NCBI GenBank assembly: GCA_963920765.1
Contig: OY987247.1
Span: 18,696,471-18,760,470 of the forward strand
Reading direction: 5' to 3'
Length of the DNA: 64,000 bases
Source: Ulota crispa
Taxonomy: Eukaryota; Streptophyta; Bryopsida; Orthotrichales; Orthotrichaceae
Shown here: in pieces, positions 22,973-35,430 of the stretch
Position numbering within the stretch: position 1 is the stretch's first letter
How the letters are laid out: the number at the start of each line of letters is the position of its first letter
Made by a program: the position numbers and the translations under genes
Notes under the pieces: model-generated
What the model saw: the letters and a program-made list of their open reading frames with translations, nothing else
Database searches by the model: none
What the model was told of the DNA's origin: nothing

Positions 22973-23989
22973 TTCTGTTTGTAATAGATTATAAAGTGAG
23001 TAAAAAAGAGGTTATATTTTTTTCACCAAATCTAGAGCACAATCATATGGTTGGTTCTTCAATAGTATGTTGGCATTTTTCTTCAAAAAGATATTTTCAA
23101 AATTTTTATACTACTCCGAGATACTAGCTATTGTGATCTTCTCTTTATTAGTTGGAGCCGTATAAATAACAAATGGTATATCTTGTTTGGCCATTTTTAT
23201 AAAAGCTTTTGCTCCAATGAACATGAATTTCTTCACTTACAGTTTGTTAGTTTGTTTGCTAATAGTTTTTTCAACAGATTGTGTAACAAGTTTATTGACT
23301 AGATGACTTTTGAAAGAAGTCATCTTTTAAAATTTTCATTTTATTGATGAATTATACTCTTTTAACCACAAAAAACCAATAATAATAAGCTTTGACGGGG
23401 TTTTAATGACATTGAAGATAATGTAGCTATTATGGCCTTTGAATGTCACATCTGAAGGCATTGTTTTGTGTGTGATACTAACAAAAGACAATTGTTATCC
23501 ACTTATCATTTCTATATGGATGGGCTGAGATTTCTAAACCAGAGGAAGTTGGTGATTCTTGACAAATTCTTCATTCAAAAAATAAGCAGATGTTCATAAA
23601 TTTAATAGAGCAATTGTTTCAAATTTTTGAAGATTAACAAATAAATAAATGGTAAAACAAGTGGCAAATTGAGTTGAAAAGGAGGAACCTAAATATTGTT
23701 GTAAAATTGCATCAACTAGCCAAATGGTTTTTATTGTGGCTGGATATCTTTGTTTTCTTGGACAATGACACTTTTAGTCTTGACAATACGTTGACTTGGC
23801 TTCTTTGGATAGTTAGGAATTCTATGGCTTGTCTCGCTACAATACAAGTACAATCCTTCCTCCATGCAACGCTTATTCTCTTTTGGAGTGAGATGCTTGA
23901 CACGTAGTGCGTCAATTTGCATGTTTGTAGTTTTTGAATGCAAAATTGGATTATTTGTTGACATAGATAAGGTGGGACAAGTTGTTTGT

Positions 23990-24726
23990 TCATTTATTGG
24001 AACTTAGTTTTGGCAACGTTGGAAAAGCCAGTTATTGCACTTAATCAAGTGATTAATTGTCTCATTCAATGTTTGCGGATCAGGAAATAATAAAAGTAAA
24101 TTTTTTACAAAATCTTTTTATTTCCAATAAAATTAACTCATGAGGGCTGTTTCATCCCAATTAATATTGCACGCAAGTTGTCTAAAGTTCAAGGCATAAG
24201 CCAATGCAAAACGTGTCTATTACTGTATAGACCAAATTTTTGTAATTGCCTAATAAACTTTATCATATTCACCAAATATTTCCGCAAAGGCCTAAAAAAA
24301 AGTGTCAAAATTGCTCAATATAGATGAGTGTTTTTTGAATAAAAGAGCAAACCATGATAAAACTTGTTCTGTAAGTAAAGTTCCAACTAATCCAACTTGT
24401 GATTCTTGTGTTGAATAGCATCCCGATTGTAAAGCAATTATTAATCAAATTTAATTGACAAACCCTCGAAACTTGGAGAGCGTGCCATCAAATTTCTCAT
24501 GAAGACTAACACAAGGTTCTTTTTGTTATAGTGGTGGTGGTAAATCTTATCAAACCACAAGTGAAGTTCCTTTTTCTAAATTAACAGAAGATTAGCCTTG
24601 TTGAAGATCACCAATGACTCATTTAATTATTGTGTTCCGATTTGACAACGTGGTGATAGCATTGAGGATGGCTTTTAATTTAGACTCTACAGATTTGGAC
24701 ATGACAAAATCCTTAAGTTCAGCCAT
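23990..24726 (-). pseudogene. gag of the 20-25 kb gypsy element
   Basis: An ATG at 24726 opens MAELKDFVMSKSVESKLKAI, followed after stops by PCVSLHEKFDGTLSKFRGFVN, the capsid-type KFDGT...KFRGF block common to plant and fungal gypsy elements. Multiple stops (after NRNTIIK, DLQQG and others) interrupt it. The right boundary is the first ATG after the primer site; the left end is approximate. Confidence 0.6.
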
Positions 24727-24956
24727 ACTAGAAGACAGAAAATAACAAAATGTATAAAATAAAATAAAATATTGGTTTAGAGAAGGTAATTCGCAACCTC
24801 TAAATTTTTTAAACCTTCAAAGAGAGGGGATGTCCGCAACTCTCACAAAAAAAACAAAATACAAATATTGTTATAAATGAGATATTGAATTAGGAGAAAT
24901 CAACCGCAATCTCTAACAAAGGCCTTGATACTCAACTGAAGTAAGACTCAACAAAC

Positions 24957-25216
24957 TGTCACGGACATAGAAATATAATGATAATTGGTAAGAACTAGAA
25001 ATGAATTCAAATTCAAAAAAGATGAACAAATAACAAAAGAGGTGAGCGATGGCTCCAAGAGATGTATTGTCAAATCTAAATAACACTTTAGCCTTGACCT
25101 TCATACATACTCTAATTTAAAGTAATAAAATCTAAAGTGAAAGAAATCTACAGTGAAAGATATTTTAAAGTCAAAAGTAAAAGATAACAGGACGTTTTGA
25201 GATAACATCTCTAACA
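24957..25216 (-). repeat. 5' LTR (260 bp) of the 20-25 kb gypsy element
   Basis: Partner of 19900-20193 with the same TG...CA ends. The primer-binding region lies just left of it on the plus strand. Confidence 0.85.
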
Positions 25217-25224
25217 AAACCTAT

Positions 25225-25700
25225 GTTGTTCCTTTGCTTGTCTTGAAGTGCCTAATTGAGCTTGTAATTTTTGAATGTAGTCAACTCATTGTTGACTTCA
25301 AAATACAATTAAAATTGATGAATTTTTTTTACTTTCACTAGAAGAAAAACATATCCAAACAACTAGTCACTTAATTGTTGCGTAGGTTATTGTAACCATA
25401 TGTAGTTGTTTCATAGTTGTTATATGGTCACAATAACTGCACAACAACTAAGTGACTTAGTTGTTTATTGCCATTTTTCTTCTAATGTTTGTACCTGCTA
25501 GTGACATTCATTGTTGCCAATTTAAAGTCAAAACATGGTTATAAAATCAGATCACATAGTAAAAATGAAATATATTAATTTAGTATTTTTTAGATCAAAT
25601 TTTTCCTAAATATGCCCTAAAAAACAAGAGAGGTCATATATGTCTGCCTGTTCTATTTGTTTTGTACACTTGCTTGTGCTGTATATTAGCAAAATTGCAC
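25225..25700. repeat. Dispersed repeat, copy 2 (carries the MITE)
   Basis: Homologous to 15120-15430 on both sides of the MITE: gtcaactcattgttgac before it, gacattcattgttgcc and the stretch ending in gtgctgtatattagc after it. It adjoins the right LTR of the gypsy element. Confidence 0.75.
25336..25487. mobile_element. 152-bp CACTA-like hairpin MITE with TTT target duplication
   Basis: The ends CACTAGAAGAAAAAC and TTTTTCTTCTAATG are inverse, and the arms pair further through caactaagtgac and gttattgtgacca. TTT flanks both sides (25333-25335, 25488-25490); the sister repeat at 15210-15212 has a single TTT and no insert. A 3-bp duplication and CACTA ends are the signature of the CACTA (En/Spm) superfamily. 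Confidence 0.85.
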
Positions 25701-28536
25701 AAAATAATAATTTTGATAGCATGGCTAGAGCCACATCAGCCTTAAGCCAGCGCCATTGAGTCTAGCAGCTTTGGAGCTGATCCAAGGAATTGCTTATTTC
25801 AAAATTTAGACATTCCACTAAATCTTAGGCTAATTCCTTTCAACCTTCAACCCCTCTCCTTAATCTTCCATTCTCTTTTTTTAATCTTAGATTCCTCTTT
25901 TTTTAGAAAATACTAAAAAAAGAACAAAAATTAAAAGAAATAGAGATGGTAAGGAAAGAAAATACTATGACAAGAGGGAAAGGTGAGGTATATGTAGAAA
26001 GAGGGTTGAGAGCCTTCATGGTAACATTCTAAGAAGAAAATTAGAGTTGAAATTCAATTCTCTTCAAGAATACGCGTCTAGCGTCATAGGACTTTTTCTA
26101 GCATTATAGGATTTTCTTCAAGCATCATAGATCTTCATCTAGCATCATAGATCTTCTTCTAATGTCCTAGAATCTTTTAAAAGAATTCAAAATCCTTCTT
26201 TAACTACCAAAAAGGCCTTTATGGAAATTATAGAACGTCATACAATTTTTCAAAGTTGACATAAGGAATCTTTTAGAAAAAAAAATACACAATTGCTCAC
26301 CATTTAAATCATTTTTTTTTGCCCTACAAGCTTTTTTCACATATTTTGACAATAGCTTGTAAAGATTTAGGTGTCTAAATTAATTCTTCTTTTGTAGGAA
26401 TTTGGATTTTGTCATATTCTTTGACCAATTAGAGTGAGGGATTTGCGTATAATAGAATATCCACAAGCTAGGATTTAGAAAATGAAAATCTCTATTCAAA
26501 AATTAGTAAAAATCAAAGGGCTAAAGATAGACAAACAAGGGCTAAAGGCATGCCACCATCCAAAAACACACCAAGGATGGAGGTAGTGTACAACCAAAAG
26601 TATAGCAATGCCCTTTGCTTAGATGAAGTATAGTGCTTGCCTTCCCTCAAATCTTGCTTCTTGCTTTTTTACTTAATACAAATTCCAAAAATTGAATTAT
26701 CAAAGTCTTTTAGCTCAAAATCTTGGCCAAATGTTGGCTTAATATATAAACTCTAAATTTTTTAAAATTAATAAATATACAAATTAAAGAAATCCATTGC
26801 TTAGAAGGCAAAGGCTTGGAGCCTATAGCACATCACTCTAATTTAGTTTTGATTTTTATTGATTAGTGTTTTGATTTCCTTAAATTGGATTGTGTACAGC
26901 ATGTATTTCTAGAGTGGAAATATGAGCACTCATAATTGGCTAAGTATAATTACTTTTCAAAGAAAACCTTATAAGTGAATTGTCAATTTTATGATTTGTA
27001 TGGAAAGAAATAATAGGTCCACATAGAAGTTTAATATTTTTTCATGCTTAATATTTTGTTTATTATATAGCAAATACATGTCATTCATCTTCTAGCCAAA
27101 TTTTTTGAGTGTTTTTAAAGAGTAAACCGGATTAGAATGTATATTTATAAACTTTGAACATCCATTATAATAGCAAAAAAGAAAGCAAATTTTGATTTTT
27201 CCACTGAAAAAATAATGGCATGATTTTAGCCCTTGAAGTATATTGACTATATTTCAAAAAAAAAAAATTTAATGAATTGTTTTGATGGCAAAGGCCAAAA
27301 TAATTGACAATTCAAATTTTGGTGACACTTACTATGGGAACTTGTGGCATGCTACTTTCTTGTGTTATATTAGAAAAATGAAATATTTTTGATAGCGCAA
27401 ATTTTGAGATTATCATATCTGAAATGCTAAATAGATTTTTTTAAAGCATTCAAAGTTTGCATAGCAGTAATATGACTTTTACACTAGTTATTTCTAGTTT
27501 TTTGCTTGAAGTTTTTACTTTTAAGTTACAATATAGAAATGCTCACATGTTCAAAATAATCCAAAACATTTGAAATATGTAAAGCACACTAAAAATTTCT
27601 AACAATAAACTAGCTTTAAGTAAAGTCCAATACAAAATTATTACTCCAACAATTTTTGGCTTCCAAATTTCTTCAAAATGTATGTGGTGTACTATGGTCT
27701 CTAATGACGCTAGTGTGCGAGCCTCAAGCGGCAAGCTTGCGAGCTCCGAGCAGGAAGTACATGAACTTGAAGCTTGAAACTAAAGAATATTCTTTGAAAA
27801 TTAGAATTGTCCACCTTTGATGGGTACCCCTTGCAAATTTAAAATAAATCAAGAATGTAATTATGTATTGGGACCTATGACCACGGATTCATGGTTATAC
27901 CCAAGATTGTGGGGCTATAGCAAAATATGGGTAATTAGCCAATGGCTTTGAAGGTCGCTTGACTTAATAACCCTAATTTAAGAAGGGTGCTAGAATTGTT
28001 TGAAATTAGTATTGGGAGTATTGAATGGAGAAATGTGATTAATATTAGAAAGATAGAGGCATTTATACTTGCCAAAATTTATCAAGAAATATGTAACCAA
28101 GCATTTTAGAAAAGAGGGCTTACGGTCAGTCACTTGCAGTTTCCCTTTAAAGATGGAGTCTGACAGAAAGTAATATAATTCACAAAATGTATGCCAACTT
28201 TAGCAACGGATATTCATTGTATACATAGATACAAACAATATGAATAGACACGGTGAAAGTACTGAGCTTTGTCAATAATGGAGTGCTAGGTAACCATGAG
28301 AGTGTAAGAAATTCGTAGGATATGGATACTAACAAAAGGTTACATGCATGTCCAACCTAAAGTATAAGGGGCAGTTAAATAGTAAAAATAAATCCACTCT
28401 AGAGAATTTAGAATTGGTAATGTCATCACAATAGTAATCCTCTAAATCTTATTAGAGGAAGGTGCTAAGATGTGGGTAGAACTCTGCAATGAAAAACGCA
28501 TGGCACTATGCAAATAATCCGGTAACATGTAATCAA
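25701..28536. other. Intergenic AT-rich sequence
   Basis: No supported gene, tandem array or element ends. A short imperfect repetition (tagcatcatag / gcgtcatagg, about 26085-26165) is present. One 63-codon frame at 27543-27734 lacks motifs. Confidence 0.4.
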
Positions 28537-30284
28537 CTAATCCTTCATCTTTATAATCCTAGTTTTAAGGAGTACAACCTTAATCTTTGAGTAACTAAAG
28601 CTTGAAGCATGTATGAACTTGTCAATCAAAAGGTCCATCTTGCACATATAACAAAAAAAATAATATAGGTGCTTGCAATTCACATATTGATGACAACTCC
28701 CTATAGAAGAGGCGGCCATGTCCACAAAATTTGGACAAGAGTAAGATGGAAAATTTCCAATTGTAAGCCGGTAGACGTTTCTGGAGGTCAAGGAGCTGGT
28801 TTCAACAGTCACAATTGCACCAAAACCTAGAGAAGGTAACACTGTGACATCCAAAACCTTCCCTTTCACATTTGCAGCACTCTCCCATTTGTTTCAATGT
28901 TCTGGAGTAGGCACATTATTGAAGAGGCAAATTGAACAGTTCGGCCTCTTGGTTAGAAATGAATTTGGATTGGGAGGGGGCAAATTGCTATAAACTACAC
29001 ATTCAAAATCAACTGAGATGCCAAACAGTTGATGAAGAGAGAATGTAGGTTTCGCTTGCAAAACAAAACTTGTGTACTGCAGCAAAATGGATTCCTCACA
29101 GCTAAGGTTTGTACCTAAAAGGATTGGCCACACATCTGGAACCATAGGCTTGTCAATCACCCCATTACGTTTACTGCCTTTTACACAACGCTAAATGTCA
29201 TCTGCACAAAACTAGATAGTTGGTACCACTTCATTGTAAGAATGAAAATCTTGTTTCCTTCCTTGGTATGTTGGTGTTGGAGTACCTTTGGATCCTCTTG
29301 CAATTTTAGCAACACATTTGATGTTAGTACCATTTTGTTGAGCATGGCCCTTAACATTTGACTTAGGCTTTAGCCTAGCAATGTGCCACAATGATGTGTC
29401 ACATTCAGATTTGTGAGGCATCGCCACAGAGGGCGCACCTTGGAGGTCTGGCACTAAACTAGGCCTGCCTTTAGTATTAACAACTAGATTAGTTGATCTT
29501 CTCTTCACACATAGCTCTGAGAAATTCACCTTGTTGGGTCAATGGGAGTCCTCCTCATCTCTTATAGGTGTGTCCAATTTTCTCTTGGAATTACCAAAAA
29601 CCTCTTTGCCCTCTAAATGGGGAATTTGACTTCCAAGATTCTCCACCCCTGGCAAAGTGCTTAATGCATCTGCAATTTTCTTAGGATCACCACTCCCTCT
29701 TGTAGCCCAAAGTCTAAGTTGACTTGTTGAAGGACTAGTACTTGTAGCCTGACCATACAAGTATGCCTTGTAATTGGTCATCTACTGCCTTGCTCTTATG
29801 TTGTCGTCGCAAGTGACTTCAAACAAATTCTTGCCACAATTCCCAGACGTTTGTAGCCATTTGTTGTGTACAGTGTTAGACAAATTGCACGTAGGCATGT
29901 TTGCCATCTCATCTAAGTTCTGCTTTTGCAAAATAGTAATGAACCCACCAACAAATGAAATCAAAACACATACCAGAAGCAAGTCCCTAAACCCTCAAAA
30001 ATATCATGAAGTCATGCAACTCAAATAGACAGCCACAAGAAGAACCTCTAGCATTGATGAAAATTAGAATATAGTAATATTACATTGTACAATAAGATGA
30101 GTGGGAATTCTAACTCATCCGTGGAGCACATTTATATGAGAAGGCCCATCAACCGGTGGTCATCCAAGATATTAATTGCCTGAGAATTGAGAAGTGCCAA
30201 AACTTAAAGATAAAGAGAAAGGTATATCCAGCGCAAAAATTGCTAAAGCTAGTATGTTCCAAAGAACTTATCAATAGAAAACGG

Positions 30285-30735
30285 AGAAATTTAACCAACT
30301 CCACTTCACCCACGATATACATTTGTAGACAAATGTGATTACCAAGGTACCAAGGACTACAAATAAATTTCTGAAGAAAAGATTGAAATTGAAATTCAAG
30401 AACATTGTAGAAACTGATCCAACTTCTCTCCACCGGAGAAGCACATTTGTCCACAAATGTGCTTGGGGAGGTAGTCAGGGCTGCAAACATTTTCCTGAAA
30501 AAATCAGAAACAACTAAAAAAAACTAAAAACAAGGATTTTGTTACAACTCCTCTCCACCCATGGAGCACATTCATCCAAGAATGTGTTCCGGGCGATACT
30601 CCCAACTGCAACCAATTTCCTAAAAAAATGAAAATTGGCCAAATTTGAAGCAAACAAAAGCAAAATTGCTTCAACTCTAGTTCACTTTTGGAACACATTT
30701 GTCCACAAATGTGTTCAATGCAACACTGTTGGCTG
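30285..30735. repeat. Four tandem ~125-bp units with a palindromic core
   Basis: Homologous units begin (minus-strand sense) at about 30732, 30605, 30480 and 30356, spaced 124-127 bp. Each starts after a TGCAG/TGTAG that resembles a 3' splice site. Each contains a 20-bp inverted core, cacatttgtccacaaatgtg or a variant, then a (c)tccac..gg(a)gag block. They lie in the region between the central and final exons of the SWIM transposase gene. Confidence 0.75.
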
Positions 30736-31106
30736 CATCAATTTCACCAATACTTGAATGAACAACTTAAAATACGTATGACAATGAAGCATATTTTTGG
30801 ACAACTATGCAAATTCCCGTCCTAAACAATAAGTTGTTTCTAATTTGTCCATCAATAAGAACGTCCGGTGTCAAACAATTTTGGAGAATTTGGAGTTTTA
30901 GTAACGTTTCTTATGGCAAACAAGGATTAGGCTAAACATCATTTGCATAGAATCAACAATACAGTGAAGTAACTATGTGGTTAATTAGTATCTAAATCTT
31001 AATGTAGTACTGGTTATAGATAGTATCGCAAAATTTGAAATCATTATATTGTTAGTCAATCTATACCAATAAGGTGAAGTTCATTTTGAGATCAGAGTCA
31101 CATACC
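30733..31106 (-). other. Candidate intron of the SWIM transposase gene
   Basis: The donor AAATG/GTATGTGAC follows the conserved WLAFWHF...W exon end, and an acceptor TTGATGCAG/CC lies 374 bp downstream at the first tandem unit. The donor is a near-consensus plant site. The downstream exon reading frame is uncertain. Confidence 0.5.
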
Positions 31107-33265
31107 ATTTGCAAAGGCCCTATCCATTGCCAATATCAAAAATGCCAAAATGCTAGCCAATGACTTAGGTGATGGAGAGCATCCTCTGATGGCGCTTTAG
31201 AGGACAACCACTAGGAGCAAATAGCAAGATATCTTGTCTCAGCAATTTCCATCGCATAGGAGTCCTTGTATTGTTTGCAAAGTCTAGAGTGTTGCTCCTG
31301 GAAAGCTTCTTTGATATATTTCTAAGTATGTTTCACAAGTGATGTGCTCTAGTGCAGTAAACAAGTCCTCTCGTTGTTTGACATGACTTCATCAAGGTTA
31401 CCAGACCCTAAAACAATCCTAACAGCCTTCCAGTTTGCCATAGCACTGTTTGCCATAAACTCCTTGAAGTTTGGAGTAGCAACACCAAACCTAGTCATAA
31501 CAGCAATCCAAGACCTCCAAAATTGCACTTGAATATTTGTATTCTCGGATTGCATATCACATGTTGCAATGGTCATCACCTTCTTATATCCGGAATCATA
31601 CACATGACATGCCATTGTTGTCCAATCTTGTAATTGCTTGATGTAATCAAACATTATCCAAGAAAGGTGCAAGTCACCCCCTACTTACATCCTCCTAACT
31701 AAATCAACTCCACTCCCTGGTTCTTTGACCAACATTTTAAAAAGATAAACCTTCTCTTTTCCTTGGCTGAGGAAGACACTATCATGGATAAACTCAAACT
31801 TTGAAAGTCTCTTCATCATCATAATATTATCTATGATCCCTCCTTGCTTATTTGATCGCAGTTCAAAAATGACATTACAAATATTTGGGCTACTCAAATA
31901 CTGAAAGCAATCCATCACTTCCTGCATTTCCGTTTCACCTAGCATTGCCTTTTCCTTGTCTCCACTGTGATATAAATGATTTGCAAGGAATTTATCTACA
32001 GCTCCTAATGCAATGGCTGAGTTTGTTGCTTTTAGAGTTTTAGCAACTTCCTCTGCAAGTAGATTCTAGATTTCTTTTGCAGAATCCCTATATGCTCCTT
32101 TAGCAACCAAGTGAGAGTGATGACCTAGATGTGCAACAGCCATGGTCATCCTAATGGTGTCATTGTACACATAGTATATACGTGCATCACATAACTAGAC
32201 ATACTTTGGACTTTCCTTACAGACTTTGCATACAATAGTACGATCTTTTGGCGGATTAGCATCAACTGCAATTGCAAAAATTGTACTTCCACTCCACTGT
32301 GTCTTATTTTTTGTATTCCCCCTCTCTAAATAATTGCAGCCATGATTGATGCATATAAGATGTCCAACGCAAATTGCTTTATTAAATTTCAAATTATTGT
32401 CGTTGTGAATATTAGTAGTGACTAACTTACACCATAGATGACCGTCATACCATTTGTTCATTCCCTCCAAGTTACGTGTAGCTGAAGCAGAGGCTTTAGA
32501 ATGACATGGCAGGAATTCAAACATGACATTCCTAATAAATAGAGGAGGAAGGTACTCCACTCGATGATGTGAAAGAGTAGAATAGTCAAGCAACAAAACT
32601 TTATTTCTACTGCGACGCATGACAGCTAAACGCTTCAAGCATTCCAAAATACTAAGGTGAGCATCAGAATTTGGGTGCAACTGTGAACGCATACTTGCAA
32701 AAATCGATTCGACGTTGGAAAAATTCTTTTGCTGGTTTGAACCACTATTGTTGCCAATTCTTGCACTAGAGGATGCATGTAATAATTTGCGGACATCTCT
32801 ACCACCATTGTGCTCCTCAAAATCCTGAGAAAGTTCCAATATAGGTGACAAGTTCTTGACCTTCACCAATCTAAAAGAATGCGTTGAAGGTAAGATATTT
32901 TCATTTCTAATAATTGGTATAGGTAGAGGTGAGGCAAGGACAAATGGCATTTCTATAGTAGAGACACTTAAGTTCAAATTTGGCTTTTGCAACTCTATTG
33001 TAGGATTTGGCAATAGGAAACCATAAACATGGAATGATCTAGGATGTAGGACCCAGAAATCTCCAGTATTGTCTACACCTTTCAAAACCGGATTACACTC
33101 AACCAAGTTTCCAATGACTAACTTCTTCTCTTCCTCTACATAAACTGAGGATTCCGACAGGCAGAACTAGGCACGAAGCATATGGTTCAGCACTTTTGCT
33201 CTACCATCTTTGTCAAGAGGAACAATTAAAGGAATTTCAAATCCATCAGCACATATGAAAGCCAT

Positions 33266-35430
33266 GAGAACAACTTCACAATGTAAATTCAAAAAACAGT
33301 TAACATCTCATCTCCGCTACAGCTCATAGATGGAGAGATAAGAAAAGAACACCTAAAACTAATCAAAGAGGTCAACAATGTCACAGTTAAAACTAAGTGA
33401 CAAGAATATAGTCCAGTAACAACTATTGGCATATCAAAGCAAGAATTGTCTGTTAGCTACCATCCAAGCTGTTGGAAAAAAGGATTATCTAACATTTGTA
33501 ATATTGTACACAGCGAAAGATACAATATTGCACAATACGCCGTTGTTGATCATAAGTATTTGGTATTTTGGACCAAAATTGTACCAAGGTTAGTTTGAAA
33601 CTTTCCAATCAACAAGCACATTGTCAAAACTTAGGCAATTTGTCTGACAAAGATAATCTAGTCATGAAGATAACATTGCCATGTGTCCCTGACAATAGTA
33701 GCAAATGCAAATTTGTAAAAAGTGCTGCAATATATGGTGACAATTAGTTCCAAAGGTTATTTTGGGCAGGTAAATTGGGCACTAAATGATAACCACCATG
33801 CAACACAGCCCTTCTAACATAGAAGAGGCAAGTACTATGTGAGGGAAACTACTAAACTAATTTATTCAATTATCAAAGTATCTGAAGCTGCCATATTGTT
33901 GAAAGCAACTATGGAAGCGCTAATCATTTGAAAGGACGTCAGTGAAGGCACTGACGTATTGGATGGTAAGGATCTTTGTAATGAATGAAGATCAATCCTA
34001 GAAAAGCAAAGTGGTACAGCTACTATAGTTCAAAAAAAGTCTGTAGCTTTGAAAAATGTTTCAATGAAGATCCAAACATTCCGTAACAAAAAGATGGATG
34101 AAACTTGAGGCGGACAAACTCATTAATCAAGTGAAGGATTTTTTTGGTAAGTTGCCATTCTCAATATTTGTTGGTCCTCATATATTTAGTCCTCCTTTTG
34201 TTTCTATTCAATAAGATCAACATTATAGAGAGTTCATTGTGAAGCAGAGAGAGGTTGCAAATCTTTATTTCACAACCAAGCTCATAATGTGCATTACCTT
34301 GTACATGAAAATAGAAAATATGGGTGTTGAGGTTGTCGACTACTGACGTAAACTGCTAAGGGTTTGCAATAGAATGAGTTCACGCACAAAGCTTCTTTCT
34401 CAGATTTTTGGAGACCTATAATAGAGTATAAAGAGTCCTAATCTTTGAAGAATCAAACAAGGGAGTTGCCACTGCAAGTTCGGTGGAGGGAGCGGTAGGA
34501 ATTGGGAGTTTGAGAGGAGAGTCACTTGTGTCGCTTGAAATTTCAACTAGTCCAACAATACAGGTATTTCGAAAAATTCATGTTCCAAGAGTGACATTGT
34601 AGACTACATTTTTTCTAGTATGTTTTTGCTTGTAACTGATAGAAGATATGTTTTGCATTATTCATTTGACATATTTGTTTGATAAAAACTATGGGGAAAT
34701 ATGGTACGTAATACACGATTAGCTGATACAATTACACTTCATATGTTTGCAATGGATCTAAAGTAATATCAGTATTAATAGCAAGATAGTTTTAGAGCTA
34801 TAAGTAATAGATATTGTTGCCTTGTAAAGACGCTCAGTAGAAATCTAAAGTACCACATACAAAGATGATTGCTGAACTACACATTAAGAAGGTTATCATT
34901 TAGTGATGCTAGGGAGACAACAAAATAGATTTCTTAGTAATGCAATAATTGGAAAGCTACAAAACAAGATTGTTAGATGAAATTATTAACAAATATATTT
35001 ATAGGACGAGAGAAGCTGTACATGGATACCAGAGTCAATTAGTGCAAAACTGAAATAATCAATAAACGTATTTTCTTAGATAATAGTAAACATTGGTAAA
35101 CATCTGAAATTTGATGTGTTTTAGAGTTGTATTTTAACAAAATTAACATAGCAATGCGGCTATTATTGGAGCAATAGACATTACATCGTTTTGGAAACCA
35201 AATTTTCCGAGTCTTAATATCCACTAGGGTTGTCTTGTTTGACACATTTTGGGCTTTAGTAGTCATGTTGTCTATCTGACATTGCATGTTGTGTATGACA
35301 AATGTTGATTGTTGTAGACAAGGTCGTCGAGCAAGGTTTTAGGGTTTTCTGTTTTGTTACCCCTTGATAAAAAGGGTTGTCCTACACGGTTGTCTTCAAA
35401 TTATGATGTGGATTTGGCATGTCAACGTCA
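33266..35430. other. Upstream region of the SWIM gene; coding-like plus-strand fragments at 34.0-34.6 kb
   Basis: Most of this interval shows no gene. Between about 34080 and 34600 the plus strand gives short protein-like blocks: KRWMKLEADKLINQVKDFFG ending at a GTAAGT donor-like site, YREFIVKQREVANLYFTTKL and later FRKIHVPRV. They may be exons of a decayed host gene. No family was recognised and the frames contain stops. Confidence 0.3.

Larger units (their letters stand above)
19900..25216 (-). mobile_element. Ty3/gypsy LTR retrotransposon with both LTRs, leftward-reading
   Basis: LTRs at 19900-20193 and 24957-25216 both start TGTCA(T/C)GGACATAGAAATAT and end ATCTCTAACA on the plus strand. 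Between them the minus strand gives gag, reverse transcriptase, RNase H and integrase in gypsy order. A degenerate methionine-tRNA primer site (tgagtatcaaggc) lies about 25 bp inside the right LTR, and a purine-rich tract (gcttgagaaggtgataa) abuts the left LTR, as expected for leftward transcription. The LTRs differ by many substitutions and indels, so the insertion is old. No exact 5-bp target duplication was found. Confidence 0.85.
28537..33265 (-). pseudogene. SWIM-zinc-finger Mutator-like transposase gene with introns and many stops
   Basis: From ATG 33265 the frame runs MAFICADGFEIPLIVPLDKD, then FWVLHPRSFHVYGFLLP. A zinc-binding-like module follows: WYDGHLWCKLVTT, CVGHLICINHGCNYLE and CKVCKESP (about 32440-32200). 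Next is a probable DDE catalytic region, ACHVYDSGYKKVMTIATCD and FKEFMANSAMANWKAVRIV (31620-31410), then WLAFWHF. The exon ends ..CAAATG/GTATGT at 31107. The final exon block (29982-28537) has MANMPTCNLSNTVHNKWLQ, SGDPKKIADAL, HIARLKP and a SWIM-like end with SCPNF and VNCKHLYYFFC. In the family this protein binds element ends and moves DNA in the nucleus. All blocks upstream of the first intron share one frame, and so do all blocks downstream of 29982, but at least a dozen stops interrupt them. No terminal inverted repeats were found. It recalls a transposase-like family I associate with mosses. Confidence 0.75.

Noticed and set aside
19895-25221. 5-bp target duplication around the second gypsy element
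   Set aside because: The flanks read gaaca and aaacc, which do not match, so no duplication is claimed.
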